64,000 nucleotides of DNA from NCBI GenBank assembly GCA_028455995.1, contig JABELC010000009.1:1550001-1614000 (forward strand), in the 5' to 3' direction. Below the pieces are notes generated by a model, which saw only the letters and a list, made by a program, of their open reading frames with translations, did no database searches and was not told the origin of the DNA. This DNA is from Scleromitrula shiraiana. Its lineage: Eukaryota > Ascomycota > Leotiomycetes > Helotiales > Sclerotiniaceae. The first letter of the stretch is position 1; each line of letters opens with the position of its first letter. This document shows, one piece after another, positions 45,601-57,483 of this stretch. The position numbers and the translations under genes are program-made.

Positions 45601-46707
45601 TCAACTCTGTCAATAGTTACCCCCACCCAATGGAACAGGATCCTAGCCTCGATCAATCCGCTACTATATCAGCCACTCATGTTATCAATATTCGTAAAGG
45701 TCAAGCGAAGAAGTTCAATTGGAAGAAGGGTGGCCAGACTGTGGCTAAGGGTGTCTCTAAAGGTTTCAAGGGTGCATTCTCTAGTTCTGGTCAAGAGAGA
45801 ACAAATCAATGGCCAGGTCAAACTGGCGATAGCATTGGGATGCCCTATAATATGACCATGGCACCGATGGAATCTCCAGGGCCAGCTTCCTCGGGAAACA
45901 ACTTGCCTCGTTCTATATCAGCCGATCCTTCACGTCCGTTTGGGCTTTTCAAAAAAGCACAAGCAATGCCAAAATCTATGTCGAGCGGCAATATACTTGC
46001 AGCCGAACACCCATCGACTTTATTTGGATCTGATCTTGTGGAGAGAGCTGATTATGAACGCCGCCAAATTCCAAGTGTCGTCACTCGTTGTATCGAAGAA
46101 GTCGAACTACGTGGTATGGATATTGAAGGCATCTATCGAAAGACTGGTGGAAGTGGCCAAGTTAAGATCGTTCAAGAGGGATTTGATAAGACTGAAGATT
46201 ATGATATCTCCGATCCCGACTTAGATATTACTGCAGTCACGAGTGTCTTGAAACAATACTTCCGAAAGTTGCCAGTACCATTGTTAACATTTGACGTTTA
46301 TGATCGAGTTTTAGAATCGATTTGTAAGCTTCTACTCCCTTTCTATTGACTTCAGCGCGGGCTAACTTTATAATAGCGATTGAAGATGTCTCAGAACGTT
46401 GTACACATTTACGGAATACCATCAACATGTTACCTGCCAAACACCGTGATTGCTTGGAGTTTTTGGTTTTCCATCTTGCTCGAGTAGCAAGACGAGACAG
46501 TGAGAATTTGGTAGGTCTTTCTCCTCAATTATCTTGAATCTCTCCACTAATATACAATAGATGACTCCCAAGAACTTGGCTGTCGTTTTTGCGCCCACAA
46601 TCATGCGAGATCATAGTTTAGAACGCGAGATGACAGATATGCATGCCAAAAACAGTGCGGTTCAATTCATCATCCAAAACAGCCACGATATATTTGGCAA
46701 TGCTTAA
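42667..46707 (+). CDS. Rho GTPase-activating protein with two LIM domains
   Basis: Exons 42667..42747, 42821..42851, 43012..46323, 46377..46510 and 46561..46707 give 1234 residues. Two LIM zinc fingers come first. The first is at residues 22-73, CKGCGD joined over two introns to AGNRWHLNCFRCNTCG; the second is at about 79-131, SCSACNNK ... CMSC. A long disordered Ser/Pro-rich stretch follows, then a coiled coil (about 700-830, LLKRQLRNSEQRVAELERQF). The C-terminal RhoGAP domain has the arginine finger in GIYRKTGGSG (about residue 1080), LPVPLLTF and NLAVVFAPTIM. The domain order is that of fungal Rga1/Rga-type proteins, which speed GTP hydrolysis by Cdc42 or Rho1 in polarity and wall growth. 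The 31-nt second exon is essential to complete LIM1. Confidence 0.93.
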
Positions 46708-47975
46708 ATGAAAAGATATACTTTTTTCCGATTATCCGTCGCATTATATTATTTAAGACAGACTCCACACTATGATATTTCCGAACATTTACTTTTTTTC
46801 TTGCGAGCAAGCGATACGAGCGACGGATTCTCGCAGGAATGCATAACGAGATCCTAGATGTACATTTTCTTACTACTTACTACCCCTTTTTGTCTCTTTT
46901 TCTTCTCCTTTCTTCTTCTTTCTCAGTGGGATACTATTGTGTGGGTGGGTTGAGGCGTTAGAATTGGAAATGGAAATATGGAAAGCGAAAGCGAAATTCA
47001 TGAATGATAAATAGCTTTTTCTCGTTTTTCTGACTATCTGTCTCTCTGATACCGATATTTATTTGGTTGGTGTTGACTGACTGACTAGCCAGACTGATTG
47101 ATCGGTTGGCTGTTTGGTTGAATCGATCGATTGATACTATACAGTTCAATGTTGCATTTTTATGGCGTTTGTGCAGGTAGTTTGTGCTTCTACTGAAATA
47201 TGAACGAATGAATACTTTTTTGCTGCTTGGTACCTTACCTGTTTGTTAAGTTTGATTTGATTTGATTTGATTTGATTTGATTTGACGTCAATTTTTGAAG
47301 CTGCTTCGTGCGTGTTGTTTTTAAATATCTAATCGAGGGTTGGATTACGTTGAGCGCGGGGAGCTTGGGGGAATAGCATATGAGTAAGGAGGTTGGCTAA
47401 TGGATAGGTGGATTGAATGTATGGATGAGCGTAGATGGATAATGAAAGGAAGGGTTGATTGCGGTTCGTCCTTGTTGCGGTAGTGTGAGATGGCATGATA
47501 AGATATGTGTACGTGAACGAGCAGATTCGAATAGGGCGGGAGGTTGATTGATTAGTAGGCTGGCTCCGGTTATTGTCGGAAGATTCGAATCATGACACGA
47601 TACGGTAGGATAGGATGGAATGGGCCAGGCGATTAATGAAGTTGTAGCTAGCATACATAATATATAGGTGGTGTATTAAATCTCGAGTATCCATTATTTG
47701 ACTTTCTTGTTCGTGCTCAAACTAATTCATGGTTGGTGAAGAGGACAACGGGAAGCAGAAGAGATCTAGATGGGTGGGAGGAGAAGCTGGGCTTGATTGG
47801 TGTATTTATGGCCGTATATATAGGCTATTGCAATAAAGAGCAGTAGTATAGTGTTCTGTCATATTGGATCGAGATATTATATTTGATGATAGCATTTAAT
47901 TGGCTCGTGTAGCTGTGAGTATGATACCATAAGGCTTGAATAATATATGGTGTATAAGTGCATGAGAGTATTCGG

Positions 47976-48170
47976 ATGCAATATCCGATTTATATACCGG
48001 CATTAGGTGGTAGTAGATGGAAAGAAGTATATATTTTGGAGTTGAATATTGAATATTCAACTTTTGAACAGGCATTAGAAGAGGGATTAGCTCGACATGC
48101 TAGATTTGGAGTCATCTATGGTCTGATTACTAGCTATGATTCTACTTTGCGAGCGACTTTTATTGAGTAG
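47976..48170 (+). CDS. Possible very small protein, low support
   Basis: A 64-codon frame with balanced composition (ELNIEYSTFEQALEEGLARH, then GVIYGLITSYDSTLRATFIE). There is no upstream ATG in frame, only a GTG. It may be a chance ORF or a fragment. Not recognised. Confidence 0.2.
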   Translation: MQYPIYIPALGGSRWKEVYILELNIEYSTFEQALEEGLARHARFGVIYGLITSYDSTLRATFIE

Positions 48171-48935
48171 GTAGATATATGTTCTATTATTTTGGTAGCA
48201 TTCAGATCAAGAAGAGGGTATGTATGTATTAGCTTTGGCAGATAATTCTCTTTTCTCCGATTGCTTAGGCATATATATATGTGTGTGTTGCATTCTAGCC
48301 CGTAGCTTGATACCTAGATCGATAATACTTTGATACTTAGGAACCCCCTCTATTGATAGTTATATAAATCGGCTAAGTGGTACTATGTAGATAGATGGAA
48401 CTATTGTTAAAGATCTGAAAGTTCGACATCTAACAAGCAAACAAACTCTGACGCTAGTAAAGTGCTACTCCTATGTTTACATTGATAGATATGTTAGGAC
48501 TGACACATTCATTCGGGAATATTTTGTTGCCCAGCTAATGGATTCGATGAGTATAGAAAACCTTCAATCTTCCGCACATATATCCGAATTGGGGAGAAGC
48601 AAATTGACAATACCGAAAGTCGGCTTCAGTATACCAATTTATTTCGACCCTCGAGGATTGCGAATCTTCCTAGGATTTGCCTAGTTATATCGAATTCAAA
48701 GTCGGTTAGTCCGTAGGAAGAAACCGAATGATGCAAAACATTACCTTGGTCAATTTATGTAAATATCTTGTATCAAATTGAATCTGTATCAAGAAAAGAA
48801 AAGCCTCCTAGAACTTGGCATTTGACTTTATTTCCCGAGGCTTAACTTTCATTTTTCTTCCGATATGGATTCAAATGTTTGGAGGAATATGTGATATCGT
48901 CTACTGATTGGAGTGTGTGTATACTGCCAATCTCG

Positions 48936-48942
48936 GGCAGTG

Positions 48943-48974
<32 letters not shown>

Positions 48975-48980
48975 ATAATA
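48936..48980. repeat. TA dinucleotide repeat
   Basis: An interrupted (TA)n tract in a gene-free spacer. Confidence 0.9.
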
Positions 48981-49170
48981 TAGTGTTTTCGGAGCTGCAA
49001 GATAAGCCACCATCTAACAAAAAATACGTAAGAAAAGCCCCCGCTCTACGGACTTCCCCTTTCTTTCTCTTTGTATCTTTCTCAGATGATTACCCCGCCA
49101 CCATCATCACACAAATGAGATGGAATCTTCCAAAAATTCAATAAATAAAAAAAAGACCAAAAAATTCGAT

Positions 49171-49269
49171 TGATCAGAGTGGGACTCGAACCCACGCCAC
49201 TTTCGTGACCAGGAGATAATGTTAAGATAAACCTTAACCTGGCGCCATAACCAACTCGGCCATCTGACC
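49171..49269 (-). tRNA. tRNA-Leu (anticodon AAG) with intron
   Basis: On the minus strand the 7-bp acceptor stem (GGTCAGA with TCTGATC) and discriminator A fold cleanly. The anticodon stem CCAGG/CCTGG encloses TT-AAG-G. There is a class II long variable arm (CAC GAAA GTG), and the T arm GTGGG-TTCGAGT-CCCAC is perfect. A 17-nt intron (49215..49231) sits one base after the anticodon, the canonical place, and contains CTTAA, which can pair with the TTAAG anticodon region as nuclear pre-tRNA introns do. AAG reads CUU and CUC leucine codons after A34-to-inosine editing. Confidence 0.96.
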
Positions 49270-50302
49270 TATCAATGGTACTCGACCGACTGTAATCGAA
49301 TAGTGCTTGTTTGATGAAGATATCTGCGGTATTTTGGTAATTATATAAGATTATATAATAAGTGTGGTGGGGCTTTCTGTAAGAGAGCATTGGTGAGATT
49401 GAGTCGGGGTGGTGTGAGGGGTTGCCGAGAGCGGTTGCCGGCATCTGAAATCAAAAGTTACATCCATGGATGATATGGCCTTATGGCATGCATGCTGCTT
49501 TAGAACAACTAAGATACGCCATTTCATTGACTATATTCATCCCAGATGAGAATCTACCGCAACTAAAGTATTCCTCTATTGGCTATATTGGTCCTTTGTC
49601 CTGTTTTCCGTCTATGTTTTCGCTGCTCTACCAAGTGTAGATTGTGGGTTTGAGTAAAGTGAGGATATACTTCCTGACTGCGGTATATATAGTATTGTAT
49701 TGAGTGAAGAGAGACTTGGAGATTGAGTATTGAGAATTGGAAATCGCGCTCCAAAGGTACTAATTGAATGCTGAGAGTTTTACTCCATAAGTGAGAGCAA
49801 TGCACGTCGAGATTGTATCGAGAGCTGGATTATTGAAGAACTTGCATCGCTGCATATATGTCTATTCATGCTTTAGGGGCACCGAAATCGTCATCTCTGC
49901 ATAGGAGTAACAGGCCAATCGGTATTGCAGATGGGACAGTTTTGGGTTGTGTTGGGTAAGATTCTATATTCAGAGAAGAGGTCAAGGTCAAGGTCGAGGT
50001 TTTAAGACGCACTCAAGCGGACCGCTCCTTCCTTCCATAACAAAAACAACACGTTACTGTGATAGACTATCAACTAGTGGTTTTCTTCACTTGTATAAAG
50101 TATATCATATACTCTCTAGGAATACATATTTCCACCTCATTAAATATCTCATATATAAATCATGAATAAATCAAACGCCCAGGTACCCTAGAATCAATAG
50201 TGGTATCACGAAGAAGTATCCCATCAATCCAATCCAATCCATCCGATCCCTATTTTCTTTTCTTCCCACCATATACATAACAATAATACAACAAACCCCG
50301 CA
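49270..50302. other. Intergenic spacer
   Basis: Upstream of the tRNA and downstream of the next minus-strand gene. No further gene is recognised. Confidence 0.5.
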
Positions 50303-51774
50303 CTAGAAAGCTACACCAACACCAACACCATCATATGCCATACTCCATCTAGCCTCCTCATCTTTCTTGCCAAACGTTCCACCTCTCTTACTGTCAACCG
50401 ATACTCTCACTCCCAAACTGGGACTACTCCAACTAGTTGCTTCATCACTTCTCATACTACTAACTGAGGAAAATGATTGCGGGCTTTCTAATTCTTTGAC
50501 TTCAACACATTGGTAAAACCCTTCTATTGACGTAAGTGGTCTGGGTTGAGTAGTCACTGAATCAAGTGACATGTTTCGGGAATGTCCAGACATAGTTGCG
50601 CTACCAGGGAATAACCAACTTGATACACGAGACATGGATTTCTTTCGCTGAGAATATGGTGTATGAAGAACGAGAGGAAGTGGTGGCGGAAGTGGACGTT
50701 CTTTGAGAAGTGGTGGTGCTCGAAGTGATGAATCTATTGATTTTAATCGACGAGGTCGGGTTGGTGCAGTTTTGGGTCGTTGCATTGAATTGGCACGAGA
50801 CAATACCTTCTCGTCGATAAGCGGCATTGGTTCTGGTTTTGTTAGATATAGTATACAATAGAAGAAAATATTGTTTATTTACCTGTTGATTCGGAATATA
50901 TAATCTCATGTTTATTTAATCTACTTTCGACTCGACTGGCACGACTTCCTGGACCACTACTCAAATAAATACTTCGTCGCTCGATCGCCTCGTCAATTTC
51001 CTTTAACTTTTGGTCCAACTCGATCTTCTCCAACAACGCAGACTTCACTCGTTCATATGCGGGTGGTTCCGTGCTTGATCTCATTCTTGATCTTGTTGTT
51101 GGGTTTGGTAAATCATTGGCCAATGCGTTTAATAATTCTTCCGTACTCATTGACCTTCTTTCCATAACCGTCGATAACACAGGTTTCCTTGGTACTCGGA
51201 GTGACAGAGCCGATTCACTTCTCATATGAGTGAGTTCTCTCGGACCAAATTTTGGTAATGGCGATAGTCCGTTCCCTGGTAAGTATATGCTCAATTCCAA
51301 TGGTCGCAACTTCGGTTCCTGTCTCACAACTACCTTCTCGGGTTCTCTAACGTAACTCGTCTCCGTGTGATGTTGGAAATTATATGGTGCACTAATTTGC
51401 AGTCGATTCGATTGACAAGATGAAAGATTTCTTTTCAATGAAAAACTTCGATTTGATGCGCGTGATTGGCTCCTGGCCGCCAATTCTTTCCCTCTGGTTT
51501 GTGGTCTCTCAAATGCAGTAGCTGTATCTGGTCTCTCAAATGGATGTTGTAACGAAGGTGGAGAGATCAATTGTGGTTGCCCATTAACTATACGCATTGA
51601 TTTTTCTGGCTCTTTAATAAGTTCGTTAGAGTTGTTCCATACTACAGGATTCTTAGACGGCATCCAACTATACTTACCACAATCACCCACTTCCTCATGA
51701 GCCACACAACAACTGATACTGGATGTCAACCATGCCATTTGCGCATCGTTGAGAAACCTGCTCAAAGATTGCAT
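50303..51774 (-). CDS. Unrecognised Ser/Arg-rich fungal protein
   Basis: Exons 50883..51774 and 50303..50832 give 473 residues. The intron has an ATCTAACA branch and CCAG acceptor. I start at MQSLSRFLNDAQMAWLTSSI (ATG 51772-51774). The open frame begins 14 codons earlier, but the later ATG begins a sensible helix with a small Cys pair (SISCCVAHEEVGDCGKYSW). The rest is mostly disordered, basic and Ser/Pro-rich, with one charged helix (ALLEKIELDQKLKEIDEAIE) before the intron. Its many R-x-x-S sites could be kinase targets. No family is recognised and no membrane segment is seen. Confidence 0.75.
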
Positions 51775-54336
51775 GACCGCGACTTCATACCGAACACAGT
51801 TCGAATAAAAAAGCAAAAAGGGAAGGAAAGGAAGAAAGAAAAAAAAGAAATAACGAAAGTAAGGAAATGTAAGAGTAAAGTAAAAGCTAAGAAAGCCTCA
51901 TCGATATGCGCCTAAAAGAGGATATCCGTGAGATGAGATGATTCAACAGTTTGATTGGTTATCTAGGAGCAAACGAGAATGTCGTACAGAGCCAGACGCC
52001 TATATAAAATCGAAACCACATTATACACCAAAATGAGTTTCCTTGCAGCGGGTAACTCTTGCATTGAGAGGCTCATGATTCCTATGGTTGACATGGCTGT
52101 CCCATGGCATCAAAACGTAACTCACGGATTCTCATGTTGGCGCAAGATGATAGGTCACGGTAAGTTGGGGAAAGACTGCTTAGGGGTTAGAACCGACCAG
52201 TGGGCGGGTAAATTTTATTGAAAAGGATTTAACCAGGAATGGTAGGATTAAGAAACTGGAAGGCTGGAGATGGCGAAGGCTGTGAAATTATGAAATACAA
52301 CACAATGCAATGCAAGACGAGATGAAATTAGGAACAAGATGGTGGTAAGCCCTTGATTGGTAGAGGTAAGTAATATGTGAGGATTGTAATGCAAGAAATC
52401 ATATTTTGAACTATCAACATGGGTATATTTGGAGGATCTGCAGAAGTACGAAATCTGTACCAAAGTAATCAAGACGGTGTAGATGCCAGATGGTACCTGT
52501 AATTCGAAATCCGTGCGCAAACTGCCCCAGTAATTCAAAATAAATAAATGTGATGTGATGAACCAACAAATTGATCCATAGTGATGGTGACAGTGATATT
52601 GACGCCAATATAATTAGCTCACGGGATACCTGCGATACATTGATGCGATGATATCCATAACATCGTATGTAGTACACTGATGTTAAGATTTGAAGGAATA
52701 GGAAGGATTTTGTTACCGGTAAGGAAGTGTATCTAAGTACAACACGGGAAAGATCGTCTATCTCATGTTATACTGTATGTTGCTCCCAACACTCCTCCGA
52801 GTCCTACGATCCTACCTAAGTATATTCGGCTAATATTGAAACAAAGAACTCATTATCATCTGGCTTTTATTCCATGTCCAAGACTAAGGCACAGATGAGG
52901 CGCGGAAGGATTTTATCTGATACGTGATAAATAGGAATAAGATGTACCGTATGTATCGGTGTTCCTCCCTCCCGTAAGGGTCAAAGAAGTCATATGCCTA
53001 CATATTGTGTGATTGAAAGTCTCCGAATCTTGCGAGTATTGTCGGATATGGAGACTAAGGTGTAATAAACCGTCGTATGTTAAATGAATCAGAAGAGATT
53101 GACCTGCATGCCAGTGACCTCATGATTTGTTCGTATACCATGATACCAATACCATATATCTCGTTGATTGAGAAATGCCACACACAGAATAAGTTCGATG
53201 CTGTGGCTTGAAACTGGAAGTATACTTGTAGAATCGCTATTTAGATAGTAAGCAAATTACCTGGTGCATAATAATCAATTGCCTTAGATTTCAAAGTTTA
53301 CTTGATCGGAATCCTAACATACCTAGGTAATAGACATAGGCATTAGGTCGAGACTATGAGAAAACTATCAGTTATCATATAATCTGCCAACATAAACAAC
53401 AGTTTTGATTGCAGCTAATAAATACAAAGAGCTGAGTTCGATGTTTGGAAACAGATTATACCTACCAGTGCCTATACATTGAACTGTATGTACAAAACAC
53501 AACACATCAAACTATTGGAAGTAAAATAAGTAACATTTATATTTGATTGTCTGACAGATAGCTAGTATAATATATAGTTCTAAATATAACTCGAAGGATT
53601 CGCGCGAGATGAATTTCTTAGAACAAAGGTAAGAACTAATAACTTTAGAGGGATGCTACACCTTCGCTTGTAACACCTCAACGACATGAACAGCTGTTTT
53701 TCATGTTCTGGCTACCAGGATCGAAACATTACTTATCCAAAATAGCGATTCTAGAGTGGATTTGGGGGTCATTATTTAAGTTAGACATAGTTCTCACTGC
53801 ACTGAGGGCTGATGCATATAATCTGTACTTTACACCGCCTCCATGTCGACGTTTCGTTGTGGCAGTGCTGAGTCCCAAATGTTTGGATTTCCTAGAGAAT
53901 TAAGTTCCCATAAGGGGTTCAATCTAATAGAAATCTAATTATGCAAATGGTTTGCTATGTTTCTTATAAGGAAGTTGCAAGTACTAATATTAATTATAGT
54001 TCCTGCTTCATTCACCATATGGAGTTCTTTGTTCTGTGTTTCTAATATATTTTTGTTTAGATATCTTATTCTCGTTCTTAAAATCGCCTGACTTTGATTC
54101 ACACATTCTCTTTTGTGATTCATATCTGTATTTTATTCTGTTAGACTATTCTTTCGTTACTTATCATTTAAATGCCACTCATTATATTCTTTTACTTGAA
54201 ATAAATTCAGACCCCTAAAAAGTGTTCAAGTCGAACATACAGCTACTGCAGCTGCACGATCAAAGGCATCATGATTGCATGACCATGGAAGCAAGGTCGA
54301 ACAGATTCCCTCATTTCAAACACCTCAAATTTACTC
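51775..54336. other. Gene-free spacer
   Basis: 2.5 kb without a supported gene or RNA. The ORF at 51979-52221 has no features that make it credible. Confidence 0.5.
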
Positions 54337-57035
54337 ATGTACATTCACGTAGCCCTAATAGGGCTCATAATTGGCGCAAAAGCCCAGTCAGCAGATCTTT
54401 CACAATATGTTCTCACCTCGGTCAGTGCCCCGTGACTTACTAACAATTTCAAAAATCGTGCTGATTTCTCAAGGACGGTGAGGCTGGTGGTGGAAATGTC
54501 TTCCCCGGAGTTTCTTTGCCTTTTGGCATGGTCAAGATTGGACCTGATATGTATACCGGGGGTGATGATTATTCTGGAGATTCGTTGAGTGGTAATTTTA
54601 CCGGCTTCTCCATGATGCATGAGAGTGGGACTGGAGGGGCTCCCAAATATGGAGTTGTTTCTCAAATGCCGGTTCTTGGTAACATCATTGACCCGTTAGT
54701 CAATCTAAATGACACTCGAGCTTCTTCTGATATCACATTTGTAGGTTACTACAAGGCTTCACTTGGAAGTAACATAACAGTTGAGCTTGGAGCAACAAGC
54801 CGGGCAGGATTCTATCAATATACGTTTCCTAAAGGAAACGGAATCTCGAATGTCGTAGTTGATGTATCTCATATCTTACCATCATACCGAGGGCAAGGTC
54901 TTTCTCAAAATTATCTGGGTGGAAATATTACCATCCTATCAGATGGCCATTATGAAGGGTATGGAGACTACAATAATGGTTGGAATAGAGCGCCAGATTG
55001 GAGAGTATACTTTTGTGGCTACTTTGACAGTCCAGCAACCGTCAAAACCTTCATTGGTAAAAATCTTAATGGTTCTTCTATTGCAAGTTATAATACAGAT
55101 AGAACAGCCTCATCTACAACTCGATTAGGAGCTGTCTTCAGTTTTGATGCGACGGCCATTACTTCCCGAGTTGGGATTTCTTTTATATCATCTGCCCAAG
55201 CATGCAGTAACGTCAACTCTCAAATTCCTTCCGGAACGACACTGTCAACATTGACTGAAAATGCCAAGGCTATTTGGAACAACGAGGTTCTTTCGAAAGT
55301 CACAACCACAGAAACAAATACAACTAATCTACAGCTACTGTACAGTTCGTTGTACTTCATGCACTTGATGCCATCAAACAGGACGAATGAGAACCCGTTA
55401 TGGAAATCGGCCGAACCATATTACGATGACACCTTTACAACTTGGGACCTCTTTCGCTGTACATTCTCATTACTTCAGATTCTTCAGCCCATAGCATATG
55501 AAGAGTATATTCGATCGCTCATCGATATTTTTCGATTTGAAGGTTATATGCCAGATGCTAGGTCTTCCAATTTCAACGGTGCAACACAAGGAGGTTCTAA
55601 CTCAGATAACGTGCTGGCTGATGCCTACGTGAAAGGGGTTCGAGGTGCAGTGAACTGGACTACGGGATATGAAGCCATGGTCAAAGATGCCGAAGTCGCT
55701 CCAGTAAACAGTAATAAGGATCCGCGTGACCCCACCTCATCAATTAAAGAGGGTCGCGGGGCCCTTCCTGATTGGCTAAATCTTGGATATATCACACCAA
55801 AATACGGACGATCTGTTAGTCGAGCAGTTGAATACTCTGTTAATGACTTCTCACTATATCAAGTTGCGTCTGGCCTAGGTCACAAAGATGATGCAACAAA
55901 ATATTTGAAGAGATCTCGAAATTGGATTAATCATTGGAACCCAAATGCCGAATCTCTTGGCTTCAATGGATTCCTTGTCCCTCGAAATTCTACCGGGTTC
56001 ATCAAACAAGATCCACTCTCGTGTGGTGGGTGCTATTGGGGAGATGCATATTATGAAGCATTACCATGGGAGTATTCCTTCAACGTATATCACGACATGG
56101 ATACCCTTATTTCCCTGTCGGGTGGGCCGTCAACATTCGTTGACCGTCTCAACACAATGTTCAAACCTGGAATCAATTCTTCTGGGCGTTCATCGGGATT
56201 TAATAATACAATATTCAACCCAGGCAATGAACCGTCTTTTACTACGCCCTATCTGTATAACTATGTAGGACGCCAAGACTTAAGTGTCAAACAGTCTAGA
56301 TACATTGCAAAGACATACTATTCTCCTGGGCCTGGAGGTCTACCTGGCAATTCAGATGGAGGTGCTATGGAATCATGGCTGATCTGGAACATGCTCGGTT
56401 TATATCCAATGGTTGGCCAAACAACTTTTTTGATTGGTAGTCCTTGGTTTGCAAATACAACCATTTCACTTGGGAATGGAAGAACACTCTCCATGACAAC
56501 CGTTAATGGGTCCGAATCTTCATACTATGTTCAATCCCTTCAAGTTAACGGTAAACCATGGAATCAATCTTGGTTATCTTGGAATGATGTCTTCGCCAAT
56601 GGTGGAACAATGGATTTTGTCCTGGGTCCAGAACCCGCCAACTGGGCAACAGGAAAAGCCCCACCGAGTCTTGCAAACGAGACCAATGTAACTCATAGTG
56701 ATCCAAGTCCAAAAGAAACAAAACGAAGGGAACAGCTCAGAAATACGGGATTCATAATATTGGGGGTAGGGATTGGATCCACCCTATGTGCTGTAGGAGT
56801 TTGGGTGTGGCACAAGAGAAGAACATTTAGAAAGATGCGACTTGGAGTCGAAGATCAAGAAATGGGGTCTGAGTTTTCAATCGTCGACAAAGGGAGTGTG
56901 ACAGCGATTGGAAATAGTCGGAAGCAAAGGTTCCGCCCATGGAATATATGGAAACGGGATCATTTGAAGGGACAGCCAAAAAGAACATGGAATTCCGATC
57001 CAGATGGTCAGAGTTCGGATGGGGGTAATGAATAA
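54337..57035 (+). CDS. GH92 family alpha-mannosidase, membrane-anchored
   Basis: Exons 54337..54420 and 54474..57035 give 881 residues. Exon 1 codes for a signal peptide (MYIHVALIGLIIGAKAQSA) and the start of the mature protein. Exon 2 opens with GGGNVFPGVSLPFGMVKIGP, the family's N-terminal hallmark. Further GH92 landmarks are DDTFTTWDLFRC, the EGYMPDAR region, GFLVPR and PGGLPGNSDGGAMESWLIWN near the C-terminus. The family is calcium-dependent and cleaves alpha-mannosides, in fungi mostly alpha-1,2 links on N-glycans or mannoproteins. Many N-glycosylation sites are present. A single membrane span near residues 790-812 (FIILGVGIGSTLCAVGVWVW) and a basic cytosolic tail follow the catalytic part. 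The donor is GTCAGT and the branch a perfect TACTAAC. Confidence 0.93.
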
Positions 57036-57483
57036 TGAGTAATAATTACTAATGCAAACATATTTAGAGAATTTAGAGTATAGAAGCATGTATAATAGAT
57101 CATAGATATATATAGGAAACCTTGAAACGAGAGATATAAAACCAGTTTGTTTGTTAATAAACGAAAGAGAAGGGACGATATTGAGAACAATGATGGGAGG
57201 AACTGAAGAAGTATACCATTGTAGTTGCCAATCGTTTAAGATCTTACACCTAGATATACATAGTATTTGGAGTGAGTATTGTCGACGTCCATGGGTTATT
57301 GCGGGTTCAGATTCTATACTTGAAATGGTGTGGTTATGGTGATATAGCTCTTTGGCTGACTAATCAATATTCCTAGCGATAACGCGTTGTTTGTACGTCA
57401 ACTTCTGAAATCTGCGCGATTTGTCAATTATTATTTTACTGTTGAAAAAGGTACATAGATTTCGACATTTGCGCAAACGAAAT
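57036..57483. promoter_or_regulatory. Spacer between GH92 and RBM-like genes
   Basis: 450 bases between two genes on the same strand; holds the promoter of the RNA-binding gene. No specific element is recognised. Confidence 0.4.

Larger units (their letters stand above)
46708..49170. other. Gene-free spacer with simple repeats
   Basis: Contains a TTTGA pentanucleotide run (about 47250-47285) and a TA run (about 48940-48978). A short plus-strand frame from ATG 47976 to 48170 (64 codons, starting MQYPIYIPALGGSRWKEVYI) is protein-like but has no support beyond that. Confidence 0.5.

Noticed and set aside
55945..56268. Overlapping plus-strand ORFs inside the GH92 gene
   Set aside because: Out-of-frame shadows of a clear 881-residue family member.
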